64,000 bases of DNA, from contig JALJEE010001228.1 of NCBI GenBank assembly GCA_023231475.1, positions 57,313-121,312 of the forward strand, written 5' to 3'. Under the pieces are notes generated by a model that was given only the letters and a program-made list of their open reading frames with translations, had not been told where the DNA came from and searched no databases. The position numbers were made by a program, and so were the translations under genes. Each line of letters begins with the position of its first letter. Position 1 is the first letter of the stretch. This DNA comes from Seison nebaliae (lineage: Eukaryota; Rotifera; Pararotatoria; Seisonacea; Seisonidae). Below are positions 12,314 to 24,087 of this stretch, one piece after another.

Positions 12314-12609
12314 TTCTAATACAAATTGTTGTTGTTTAGTTTGTGGAAAGTTTCGAAAATTCAAATTTGAGAAAAAAATTTATTTGTGGAACAGGAAAAA
12401 TTTAAAAAGAAAACAAATTTTTCTTAAAAGTTTGGCTTATAATACCGGAGTATAGGAGTATAAAAATAATAAATTTGTTTTCTTCCCTAATTGGGATGAT
12501 GAAGCTTAATTGTTTATCTATCTCTAATAGATTTGGGAATTTTCGATGAATGAGAAAAAGTAAAAATTTTCTGATTAAATTATTTCTCTTTTTCTTTCAC
12601 ACTTCAACG
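12314..12609. promoter_or_regulatory. divergent promoter region of RPL18 and PCMT1
   Basis: Only 296 bases separate the start codons of RPL18 (minus) and PCMT1 (plus), so both promoters must lie here or overlap the 5' UTRs. On the RPL18 side the minus strand carries a pyrimidine motif reading ACTTTCC at 12345-12351, about 35 nt before the ATG. It resembles the TCT-type initiator of animal ribosomal protein genes. No TATA box is evident. This is inferred from spacing and motif only. Confidence 0.4.
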
Positions 12610-13484
12610 ATGGCTTGGCGGTCACATGGTGCTACAAATGTTGAATTAGTAAAAAATTTAAGAGGTGAATTTCTGTTAAGATTCGTCAATTAATTATTGA
12701 ATAGGAAATGGAATTATTTCTTCGGATCGAGTGGCGAATGCGATGATGAAAATCGATAGAAAGAATTATGTTCTCGATCCATCATCAGCTTATTACGATC
12801 GTCCTCAACCCATTGGTTACAGTGTCACAATTTCTGCACCACATATGCACGCTTATGCATTGGAAGTGCTCAAAGATCATTTGAAATCTGGAAATTCCGC
12901 TCTCGACATAGGAAGTGGAAGTGGTTATTTAACCGCTGCTATGGCAACGATGGTAAATATTTTCTTATTTTATTTTCAATATTATTTCTCCAAATTCAGA
13001 TCGAATCGAACGGAATTGTGGTGGGTATCGAACACATGAAAGAATTAGTAACGAAATCGATAGAGAATATTAAAAAAGGAGATGAAAATCTTTTAGATAA
13101 AAAATTAATTCTGATCATAGGTTCAATTCATTATTGATAATTTCTAATATCATTATTGTGCAGAGGGTGATGGAAGAAAAGGATATTCAGAGAAAGCGCC
13201 ATATGATTGTATTCATGTTGGTGCAGCATCAGATGGGACACCGAAATTAGTTTAATATTTTTCCCATCAATTTTTATTCCACGTCAAATTTCTTTTTTTT
13301 CCAGTTATTGGAACAATTGAAAGTTGGTGGAAGAGCTGTAATTCCGGTAGATGAAGGTGATGGTAATCAATATCTCATTCAATATGACAAAGTGAATGAG
13401 AAGGAAGTGAAATCGAAGAAATTAATGGGCGTCATTTATGTGCCACTCACTGATGCTAATAAACAAAGGAGAAAAGATTTGTGA
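12610..13484 (+). CDS. PCMT1: protein-L-isoaspartate (D-aspartate) O-methyltransferase
   Basis: SAM-dependent methyltransferase that repairs isoaspartyl residues in damaged proteins, normally cytosolic. Five exons (12610-12664, 12705-12952, 13000-13120, 13164-13249, 13305-13484) join in phase to 229 residues, the usual family length. The start [14 protein letters not shown] parallels the vertebrate N-terminus. Diagnostic phrases are [13 protein letters not shown], the SAM-binding [32 protein letters not shown] and the C-terminal [11 protein letters not shown]. All four introns are 40-56 nt. Assignment is very secure. The family's usual APxVP motif after VGAA reads SDGTP here, a modest divergence. 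Confidence 0.97.
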
Positions 13485-13672
13485 GAAGAAATATTGAAGT
13501 AATTTCATTTAGTTTTATAAAATTATGAGACGAGATAATTATGGTGGAGATGTAAAAAAGAGAAATATGAATAAATTAATTTGTTGGAAAAATTTGAGAA
13601 TTGTAAATTATTTTTGTTGGAAAAGTTGACTTTATTTGGATAATCGTCATTTTGTTGTTGTTGTTGTTGCTT

Positions 13673-15286
13673 TTAAGTGTTAATGAGAAATTCTTTCTCG
13701 TATTGATCTGATACAGCATCATTATTGTAGAATGGTCTCTTTCGTCGACATCGTCGAATAGTTAGACGAATGAAAATAATTAATGGAATAATAGAGATAA
13801 TTACCAGAACGATAGAACAGATAGATATAGCGAGTTGTTTCTTTGACATTAACATAATATATCCTTTCATTGTCTTCTTCAATTTCTCAATTTCTTTCAT
13901 CATCGAATGATCTGAAAAAAAGAAAATGAAAAATTAAAATTTTTTAATTAAAATTTTTTAATTTTAAATTTCTTTTCTTTCCATATACAATTTTTACGGT
14001 ACAAATTATCACGACACAGTTCGATGTTCACATATATTTCTAAAAATTAAATACCTTTCTCTTTTATCGGTTTTTCCGTCGATAACGGAATTTTATGAAA
14101 TTGATCGATTGTTAATCGATTAGTTTTCTCACGATTATACGATCGCATCTTCTCCAATTCTTTAACAAATTCCTTCTCTTTTAATTCCGTTTTCTTTCTA
14201 TCGACCTCCCCATAATTTTTTCTGATATCGTTCGAAAATTTAGAGGATGATCGATGGAAATCGAAATTAATAGGATGATCAAATCTTAAAGAGAAATCAT
14301 CATTTGTATTGTCAGGAAAAGGATTAAAATTATATTCTGTACCCAAATTAAAATTATTCGACTCATCCGAATGTGCCGATTTCGGTGTAGCCATCGTTTC
14401 ATCCAATTGAAGGAAATCATTAAAATTCATCATAATCGATTTCTCATCATCTGTTTTTTTCAAATCATTCATTTTCTTTAACGGTCTTGTTGTTGTTGTT
14501 GTTGTTTGACAATTAATTTCATCAGATCCATCATCACAATGACGAAAATTATCGCAAACATCATAAATTGGAATACATTTCTCATTTGACCAACAACGGA
14601 ATTCGAAAGAATGACAAAATATTTTTAACTCACCTGTTGTTGTTCGATTTTGTAAATGATCAACATGTTTCTCATCATCATCATCATCATCATCCGAATA
14701 CATTTTCATTGCGATGAATGCAGAATTCTGTTCGAAAACACACGAATTTTTCGTCCTACCATTTTCCATTTTACGACAAGAAAATAAATAACATTTTGAG
14801 ACATTCTTTAAAAAAAAAAGGAGAAATTTTAAAGAATTTTTTTGGAAAAAAAAATCTCACCAAAGTCGGATCTATATTCACCAACAACGTATCACAACCA
14901 GTTAATTCACAACATAAATTTTGACAATTCAATTTCACCACATCCATTTTTAAACTGTTGATCGTTTGAACTTGAATTAAAGTAGTGGGCGATTCGGAAA
15001 GTCCCATTTTAACGATTTGTTTCTTCGTCGAATGATAATTGGAAAGACAGGTATCACTCGACGTTTTCTTGGATAAATAAAATTGTTCGAGTGGTGATGT
15101 TGTTGGACTACTTCCATCTTCTTCAGGAAATCCACCAAGATTACTCAATTTCTCAAAATTATTCGATTCATTTCCCTCAAGACTGAATAAGGGAGAACCG
15201 ACTTCCCCGTCAAAATTTTTAGTATAACCGCCATCTATTGTTGACAACGTGAACAGGAAGAAAATTATTATGAATAATCGATTCAT
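13673..15286 (-). CDS. MANSC and LDLa domain type I membrane protein (LRP11-like)
   Basis: Three exons, 14861-15286, 14055-14805 and 13673-13911, join in phase to 471 residues. The start used is ATG at 15286, which gives a signal peptide (MNRLFIIIFFLFTLSTIDGG). The next part is a MANSC-type cysteine module, seen as CLSNYHS, LNCQNLCCELTGCDTLLVN and, across the first intron, CYLFSC and CVFEQNSAFI. After an aspartate run comes one LDL-receptor class A repeat, CHSFEFRCWSNEKCIPIYDV through CDDGSDEINC, with the calcium-binding acidic residues. A long Ser/Asn-rich stalk leads to one transmembrane segment (about residues 420-445, ISICSIVLVIISIIPLIIF) and a short basic tail. MANSC plus LDLa plus a single membrane span is the arrangement of LRP11-type proteins. 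Ligand unknown. Confidence 0.8.
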
Positions 15287-15319
15287 TTTTTCATTGTTAA
15301 GTTGAAGGTGAACTGCCAA

Positions 15320-15992
15320 TTAATTGATGGAAACCGAATAAACCAAAAATAACTGTTGTTGTTAACAATATTAAATTATTTGTATCGTTAAATGAATTTT
15401 ACAGTCTAACTTCTATCATATGTCCAAATTATTGAGCTTCGAATGACAAAATGACATTTTCTCCAATAATTTTTTAATAAAAAAATTTTTTTTAATTTTT
15501 TTAAAAATCGACATGGATGATTTTTTAATGATTTCTTTCAATTGGACGAAACTATAGTCACACCGAACTCCCCACATACCAATAATTGACTTAATTATAT
15601 TTGGAATTTTAATTGGAATAATTTTAATTCGATTTTAGGACAGTACCGATGATGATTTCCTTTTAAGATTTGAGCATCCGATTAATTTCTATTTCAATCG
15701 ATCATTTTCCTAACTGTGTTAAATTTGGTTAACATCTTATAAATAAATGAGAAGTATGAGGGAGAAATAGTAGAATAATTTTTTTTTTATTTATTTAACA
15801 TAATTTAAAATCGAGTATATTCTCTTTATCGATATCAATGAAATGGTGAATGTGTTAGATGTCGAAAGTGAGAGAGCATCGTATACGTATATGGTGAGAA
15901 TGTTTAGATAAATATATTTAGAATCAAGAATGAGATGAAAATTTAGAGGAAAATTAAGAGATAAAATCTGAAAGAGAATTCTCGTAGACATT
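15320..15992. other. intergenic between two minus-strand genes
   Basis: AT-rich spacer between the LRP11-like gene's 5' side and the FoxF-like 3' end. It should contain the promoter of the former and the 3' UTR of the latter. No gene, RNA or repeat stands out apart from runs of A and T. Confidence 0.5.
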
Positions 15993-17948
15993 CTATTGAT
16001 CATTACCAATCGATGTTTGATTTCCATTATTCTGACCCAACAAATGATACATGGTCAAATTCTGATTATCAGTAGATAAATGAGTATCCGTCGTTGGTTG
16101 TGCCATATATTGGAGTGACGTCATCGCATCAGAATGATTAGCAATAGCTGAATTACAATAACTGTAATAAGACTGAATATCGACGACTGATGTCATCGTA
16201 TGATTATCATCATTATTTATTTGATTATTGTTATTGTTCAATTCGTTTTCGTTTGAAGTGTTGGTTGAGTGCCGAGGATCATCAATTGTCTCATTTCCAC
16301 TATTCGACAAATACTCATTACCGGATGTGTAATCTTGAGAATCATATGCTGCTGGTGTTGTAATCGAATTGTTATTCATATGATAATTATTCAGATTATT
16401 CGCTTGACTTTTCAATAGAATATCATTAAGATAATGTCGATTATAAACAGCGGCTGAATTATAATTGAACATGTTCGAATAGATAGCACTTGCACAATTA
16501 TTCGACAAATCCGTTGATGTTGTTGTTGGTGGTAATGAGGAAGGTGGTTGAGATGTGTTATTTAATTCATTTGACGATTTATTATTTCCATCAGATGATT
16601 GTGATGTTTCTTTATCATATTCCGTTTGTTGTTGTTGTAATGAGCCAGATTGTTGTTGTTGTTGTTGTTGAAGGAATCTTGATGGCATCATCTTTTGTAG
16701 AAGTAACATACGATAAAATTGATTACTATTAAGTATTCCTGATACCACATTTGAATCATTTGTCAGTTGCATATTATTCTGTTCCATTAAACTGTTTTGG
16801 ATGACATTTCCTTGTTCTCCTCCATAAGTGCTCACTGAACTATTATGTGCATTTGCCGCTAATGCTGCTGCGGCAGCTATTTGAGGTGGTAATAAACCGG
16901 TTAATGCACCAGCAGTTGTTTGATATTTTCTTCGATAACCTCTGGGACGTCGTCGATAAGAGCCTTCCTCGAACATATACTCACAATTCGGATTAATTGC
17001 CCACATGTGTCCCTTACCAGCTTTCCCCGCAGCTTTCGGTAATTTGATGAAACATTCATTCAAACTTAAATTATGTCGAACCGAATTCTTCCATCCTTGA
17101 TATGATCCACGAAAGAATTTAAATCGAGTTTGAAGGAATTGATAAATTTCATTGAGAGTTAAACATTTCTTATTGGATTGTTGAATTGCCATGACAATAA
17201 GAGCGATATAAGAATATGGTGGTTTCTCTCCTCTAATCTCCGTCTTCTCTTCTTGTTCTTCTGCCTCTTCTGATTTATTTTCATCGCACTCACCCGTCTT
17301 CCCATCAGAATCATCTTCAGTTGTTGATGTTATTTCACTCCCATCTAATTTACTTCGTTTACTCCTCGAATCCGATTCACTGACACTCGAATTACTTTTA
17401 CATCTTTTCCCGTGAGTCATTTGACTTTCCGTTCCTTCACTACTCACCACATCCGATTTACAACTAATACTTTCTCCATCAACATCCTCCACTAATTTCT
17501 CTTGTTTTATTTCTATGTTTGTTGATGTCAAATCATTTTCCTTCTTAACATTCGGCGAATTTACTGGTACTCCGCTGCTGTATTCGTCATGTTGATTCGA
17601 CGGATAATAATTTCTCCAATAATTTTGGGAATTATTCAAATTCTCTCCGTAATGAGTGGAGTATGCATGAACATTTGTATTGTGATAGTAACCGGTATCA
17701 TTGGTCGTTGATAAATGCGTTGAATTCTCCTTAATTTTCTCATTGTTCTCATACATTTCATAGCTGCGATATGATTCGTTGTTTTCGTTCATCTCCCACG
17801 AATTCCTTTCATGATGATGACGATGATGATTTGATTGTTTCTCATTAAGATGGGGAAAGATAGTGGGCCCGTCTAATGTGTTGGTGGGATTGCCCATAAG
17901 ATAATTCATATAATTGTCGGAAGTGGATTGAGTCGATGTCATTCTCAT
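15993..17948 (-). CDS. FoxF: FoxF-like forkhead transcription factor (biniou-type)
   Basis: Nuclear DNA-binding regulator of 651 residues in one exon. The forkhead domain spans about residues 241-340: [70 protein letters not shown] and then [17 protein letters not shown]. The EEGS(Y/F)RRRPRG(Y/F)RRK wing is typical of the FoxF subfamily, whose Drosophila member biniou specifies visceral mesoderm. N-terminal to the domain is an acidic stretch (residues about 210-236) and a basic SRSKRSK patch. C-terminal parts are rich in Asn, Ser and Gln, with a glutamine run near residue 430. ATG at 17948 is followed by a second ATG two codons later; either could be used. A gene-free 11 kb lies upstream, which would suit long-range regulation. 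Subfamily call is good, role is inferred. Confidence 0.9.
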   Translation of the reverse strand: MRMTSTQSTSDNYMNYLMGNPTNTLDGPTIFPHLNEKQSNHHRHHHERNSWEMNENNESYRSYEMYENNEKIKENSTHLSTTNDTGYYHNTNVHAYSTHYGENLNNSQNYWRNYYPSNQHDEYSSGVPVNSPNVKKENDLTSTNIEIKQEKLVEDVDGESISCKSDVVSSEGTESQMTHGKRCKSNSSVSESDSRSKRSKLDGSEITSTTEDDSDGKTGECDENKSEEAEEQEEKTEIRGEKPPYSYIALIVMAIQQSNKKCLTLNEIYQFLQTRFKFFRGSYQGWKNSVRHNLSLNECFIKLPKAAGKAGKGHMWAINPNCEYMFEEGSYRRRPRGYRRKYQTTAGALTGLLPPQIAAAAALAANAHNSSVSTYGGEQGNVIQNSLMEQNNMQLTNDSNVVSGILNSNQFYRMLLLQKMMPSRFLQQQQQQQSGSLQQQQTEYDKETSQSSDGNNKSSNELNNTSQPPSSLPPTTTSTDLSNNCASAIYSNMFNYNSAAVYNRHYLNDILLKSQANNLNNYHMNNNSITTPAAYDSQDYTSGNEYLSNSGNETIDDPRHSTNTSNENELNNNNNQINNDDNHTMTSVVDIQSYYSYCNSAIANHSDAMTSLQYMAQPTTDTHLSTDNQNLTMYHLLGQNNGNQTSIGNDQ

Positions 17949-20900
17949 TGGGTTGTTGCCTTTCCGATCTGTTCCGTCCTCACAAACTCATTTGCCGAAG
18001 AAGAATGATGAGTGGGACGTGTGAGTTTAAAGAATTTGTGAGTCTGCTATAAAATGCCCTCTATGATGGAGAAATATTAATTAGAAGTAATAAAAGAAGA
18101 AATTGATTTTCTCCTATAAAAATAATCGATTAATTTTTGGAAGACTCATAAGAAAATGGAGGAGGGAAATCTGAAGAAAGTTGAGAATGCACAATAATCC
18201 ATTGGAGGTAGGGAAATGATGAAGAGAAAAGACGAAATAAGAAACAACTGCTTTCAGTCGGAAATTGATTGGAAAGATTCCATAAAAGAACTACTATATT
18301 ACTCTCCCCCCGTTTCTATCAGTCTTTTTCTTCCAATAATTTCCGATGAGTTAAAGTGAATAATAAAATAGATGAAGGTGTGCAGTATTGAGCGCAGTCT
18401 TCATAAATTATTAACAGCATTGATTGTATTGGAGAGATGTTGTTCGATCTACCTTTGAGCGATGTACGTCCGTTCATCGGTAATGAAGGATACCATTTTG
18501 GCAATGATTAAAATGTAACAAACCGATTATTAATTTTTTGGCATTTATCGAATAAACAATTTCTTTTCTTCCAGTCTCATCATCAACTCCCACTACCAAT
18601 ACCGAACTATTCTAAAATTTATGAAAAAGAAATTTTCGTCTTATCCCCCTCACTCAATTCCTCCATGAGACATAGTGATGGATTGTTGGTTAGAGAAATG
18701 ATGATGAATCTGATTTGTCTCGTCGCGCTAACGTTAAAATGAGAGAAGGGAAGGAACTCCAAATCGGACCCAAACACACAAATATATACAACCGAACACA
18801 CAATCGAAGTTCAAAGTCACAAAAAATAGATTTCTATACCCTACTCAACTGAACTATAAACGACGTTGTGCCTCTCCCATTCGTCATGTTATGGAAGAAA
18901 AAGAAGAAGTGAAGAAAAGCAAGTTGTTGTTGACGATAATGAGGGATAGATGATGATGATGATAATAATAAAGAAGGAATTATATTAGTCATAAACTTGA
19001 TGGTGATGTATAGGGATGAGGATTGATAGGAAAAGAAAATAAAAGGAGAAAGTAGGTGGAGAAGGAATGGAGATAGCACTGATCTGTATCACATCATTTA
19101 ATTGTAATTTCGGGAACTTCTTCTTTTTGTTTATAGTTCATATCAATCATTATTCACAGACGCTCGTTTTCAAATCATGAGGTTTTCTCATTATTAATTT
19201 TGATTTGCTTCCTACGGGAGACACATCCGAACATTTAATACAAGAATTATCCAGTTGGGTTGTCCATTCGGACTGATGTCATTCTCTGGAAAATTTATGT
19301 CGTTTTTATATGTAAACAACAAGATTAGTAAATAGTCTATCATTATAATCAATCTCATTATGACTATTACCATCAAGAAATTAATGTTCGAATCTTCATC
19401 AATCTCATGTGTCTCATTGGAGAATGATCATCATTTCCAATGAACTAACTACTATTAACACCTTATCAATTGATACGTATTCGATTTCTAAACTGACTTC
19501 ACATTCTTATTGCCACAACAAATTCTTCTTAAACTAACAGCCAGTTAATGGTGATCTTCATGAGGGAGAACTTGATCGATTGATTGGCAATTTCGTTAGA
19601 AAAATAAATCGATAAACAAATGTCAATTTCGTAGTGGAGAATATTTCTTGGAATTTTCTTATTCCAACATTTTGTTTATCACATCCACTTCTCATACTTG
19701 CACAATCCAGATGATTGGATTGTAAATGGAAATTCATTTCTAACGTTAAGTCCATTCGAAAAGATGGAGAAGAAAATATTAAATTTTCATTATCAGTTAA
19801 ATTCTTCTCACTAACAATTCGCCTCCTCTTACTTAATCATCAACAGAATTATGACTGGCACACGATGGCACGTTATTCCAGACATTCTTATTATTTTTTT
19901 CCTTTTCTTCGTCCACTCCCAAACTAGGAAATGTTCTCGGATTGACTGTTTATGTTTTTTGAATTAGATCGAATTAAAGTTTCTTTGGTGTGGCGAACTC
20001 CGTCTACCAATGCAACTGTTTTTCATACCGCTACCATTCATTGAAGAATTCGCTTTCCCATCTCGGCATGAATTCGAAAATGGTCAGATATACGGAAGAT
20101 GTTAATTGTTGACCTCGATGAATGCGGTGAAAGTTTTGTCTTCATTTTGTTTATTTACTTATCAGCGGCATAATCAACAAAGATTAACATTTTCCCCAAT
20201 AAACAGTTAGGAAAGAATCACCTGTTGCTTATTCACATCAAAAACTCCTCCCCGACTTCCCTCATCATATTTGGCGCATTATTGTTATCAAATCGAACGT
20301 TGGAGTTGAATGTCATTCTAACTTCATTTCCATTACTACTTCTAGAGAACTTATTCAATTCCATCTATAAACTTAACTGTTTCTTTATGAAAAGTATTCT
20401 TTATTGGAAATGGCGTCGCCTTCAATCTTAACACATGGTTAACAGATCTTCTGCTAATTCTGCTGTGCTGATGTTCCGCTCAATTACAATTAGTCCAAAC
20501 TGAAGTTCCCAGTCAACAGGAAAGAAACTTTCGAAAAAATATTATAAAATAATTATTTGTTCCTGATATTTCCCATCTCTATTGTTCTCCGAACTGTAGT
20601 AAGAACTTTAGAAATTCTTTAGGAATTAAAACTCCACATCTTTGTTCGTTTTATCCGAGTTTCGGATGTTAAAGATCAAAAGCAAAACTATCAAATTAAT
20701 TAATTCAATTAACAATTTATTATATGTCATATGATATTTCTTAAATTATTTATTTCAATTTATTTTAAAAATTAAAATTCAATTAAACACTTTATTAATT
20801 TTACAATACAAATTTCTTACCGACATTGCTAGTATCGAAGAAATTTTTGACAGTTTTAAAATATAATTCGCATTTTTTTTCGAATAAAATATTTGTTTTA

Positions 20901-23778
20901 ACTTAATTTAGTTTCATTATCTCTGAAGCTTAAAATGATAACGTTGGTTTGTTCTATTATTATTTTCTGAATACGAGGAATAAAACCATTGACTCTTCTT
21001 TCTCAATTTATATCTTAAACTGAAAAATTTGGTTAGCGTAACTAATTGAGTTGATTGATCACAAAATTAATTTTTGATAAAAATTGATGTTTATGAAAAT
21101 TATTTACGATAATTTTTATGATGAATTATAAAATTAACATTTTTGATGTTTAGATATTGACAATTGGATAGTCGCGTTAAATCGTATAAACAGGAATGTA
21201 TTCAGTTTGGGAAGATTATGATGTGGTAATGGAAGTTGTTAAGAAGTGGATTTAAGAAGAAATCATAAAATTACTTATCTCCTTAATGGAAGTTTTACCC
21301 AAATAATACGTATGATTAAATATCTTTCTCATTGCATGTACAGATGAAGACAGAAGAAATTTCTTGAAAGAATTGTTTAAATAATTTAGCAAAGATTCCT
21401 TTCAGAAGAATATTGATGCAACTTAAGTAATGCATTCAATTCATTAATATACAAGTAGTTTGAGAAAGTTTTCTTTAAGAATTTGTTGATAAATTCCTGA
21501 AAAAAAGTTCAATGAAGTAATTTTACAAATACTTTTAAGGATCGGATAATTTCGTTAGATTAGATGAAGACCTGGGCAATGTCTTTTCTCATTAATTTCA
21601 TATGTATTATTTTATTCTTCGGAGTGAAATCGATAAGATTATGGAAATTTAATATGCAGATATCAAGATTTCTCAAATGTTCTCACGTTTCTAAAGTAGA
21701 TTAGTAATTGATGTAAAAATTTATTTATGTTTGCACGAATGTGTGAGAAAAGCAACCGTTCTGTTTTCTTATCCACCATATTCAATTTATTAGAATTTTG
21801 TTTCAATAAGTTAATGTTAATCGAAGAACTTACAAAAAAATCTCATGAGAATAATGAGTCTATTTATTTCCTACGTAAGCATCTTAAGTATGTTAGAATC
21901 GTTCGGATTGTAAACATTTTCCGCCCATAAACATATCTATCTGTACTTGATGTGGCTTTCAAAAAAGTTTCATAAAATAAATATGAAATTATATTCCCAT
22001 AAACTTCTTCTCCCTTACTTGCCAATTAGTTTCGAAAGTAGTTTTAATATATTTAGTTTTTCGAAAATAAAATTTTCAAATTCTCTGAAAAATCGAAAGT
22101 TGTATAAGTATTAGATTTGCGTCCGTAGCAATGTAATTTTAATAATATTCATCGTATTATATCTCATAATGGGAAATGATAGTTTTTAGTCGGTATTTCA
22201 TTTTGTTTGAGATTATCTAAATTGGAATTAAAATGAAATTTCAAACAGATAATGATGGAGCTAAGTGTAGAATAGTGAGAAGCAAATTTGAATGATTTGA
22301 GTAAGTGTAGAAACATGGTAGATTGATTATGTCCGTTCGTTCTGGTAGATGTCGCTTTGTACTTATGCAGAAGAATTAGTTCATGTTCATGTAATCTTAA
22401 ATGGAAGGAGAATAATAAGAGAAATAGTAAGTTGAATTGAAAACATTAATTGTATTGATAAGAATTTGCATAAGATCCAATATGTCTATGGGAAGGTGAT
22501 AAGAAGAAGTTTGATGTTTGCATATTGTGTTTTATGAAGAAATATTCATGCAGTTAATATTTTCGTTTTGTGTTCAAATGAATAAAATTATGAATGATAT
22601 TACATGAAGAGATCGAGAGAAATAGATGGCAATTCTCCTCATAAGATCGCGTATCGATTTCGCATAAAGAGTTTGTTAGTTTAATTCAATAACTAATCTA
22701 ACCGAATTGGAAGTTAAAAGAAGAAATGTAAAGATTAGCTACGATAATGAAATAGAATAGAGTTTCGAAGAAATTTCTCTATAAATATTTATAAGAAAAC
22801 TTTTCCTTTTCCTTCTATTCGGCCATGTTTGATTTGTCGCGAGGCATAACCTACTGTCCATCATTCGATTCTATTAATAAACACAAAATTGTCGAAAAAT
22901 AAATAAACCTCGTTCGAAGGTCTTTCCTTGATATGAACTGGCAATGTGAATATTGATAATCGGAGGAAATGTTGTGTTAAACGAAATTTTCTTACTTTTA
23001 CTTCTCCCACTTTTCGTAGCACAGGATTCGTTCATGACCAACTAAGAGATTGGTAGCTATTTCTAATCGTTTTACAAATTCCGTCAGGAAACCACATGGT
23101 CTCCTATTTATCGCATTTTTAATCGATAAATGGTAGGATCTGATATTATTTCATAAGTCTTTTGAGCTGGAACGGACCTTGAATATTAATTAATGTCTAT
23201 TACAGTCTATAAAAATTCTATAAATGTCTATCCAACTAACCTGATATCCACTGATGATATCGATTGATGATTTGATAATTGGAAGAATATGATTGAAATA
23301 TGACGGGAAAGAATGACCTATCTCTCATAGAACATAACCAATAAAAGTGTTGAATGGAAGAATTGTTGAAAGTGGGAAGTATGTGGAGAACAGTTTCCTG
23401 TAACGATCCTCATATTTGATGAATGGCGTAATAGTATTTGCATCTTGCATATCTCCTACATATGTTTGCCAATTTCATTACGATATTGTTTATCGTGCCT
23501 ATGAATGACATGTGTATGAAAGAATTATGTTACATAAATCAATCTGTTGCCGACGATACGTTTCCCATGTGTTATTTCAATCGGAGTTATGTAACGATTC
23601 TGATGTTTACGTACAGGTTCTCACCATCCGATGATTAAGACAAATGGAGAAGAAGAAGCAACCTTAATTATCATTATTTTCCTCCATTAATTCATAGTTA
23701 AGATTTGAGCAAAAAAAACTTACTAATTTTATAGGCAATATTCTTCACTTCAACAACTGACACGTTAGATCAAATTGA

Positions 23779-24087
23779 TCAAATTGTTGGCGAAATGAAA
23801 GGAGTGTAAGAAAAATATTTTCGTTCAATCATTCTGAAATGAACCTGTGTTTCCCTTGAATCATGATATCGATCCAGTGCGATGTTAGACAACTCATCAG
23901 TATGATAAGTCGAAAATGTTATAGAGGAGAAATGATTATGAAATAACTTGACGATATTGTAACGTTGTAAAACAAATAAATCTGATCGATCATCAAGACG
24001 AAATTGCTCTGCTAAATGTTGAAGGACAAAAATATAAATAAGTTTTTTCCGGTGATTATCTGAATTAGTAGAGTTGAAGGAGCTCAT
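23779..24087 (-). CDS. small hypothetical ORF, doubtful
   Basis: A 102-codon frame beginning with ATG on the minus strand. The translation is not low complexity (pieces include FVLQHLAEQFRLDDRSDLFV and NIALDRYHDSRETQVHFRMI) and looks more protein-like than other frames in this gene-free interval. I do not recognise a family, no splice partner is evident, and chance cannot be excluded. Confidence 0.2.
   Translation of the reverse strand: MSSFNSTNSDNHRKKLIYIFVLQHLAEQFRLDDRSDLFVLQRYNIVKLFHNHFSSITFSTYHTDELSNIALDRYHDSRETQVHFRMIERKYFSYTPFISPTI

Noticed and set aside
14630-14640. CAGGTGAGTT (minus) inside exon 2 of the LRP11-like gene looks like a strong splice donor
   Set aside because: No acceptor follows at a useful distance, and reading through keeps the LDLa cysteines in frame.
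13620-17000. TTG/TGT trinucleotide runs that could be taken as tandem repeats
   Set aside because: Short runs encode Gln, Thr or Asp stretches within the minus-strand genes or lie in the adjacent UTR; not separate elements.
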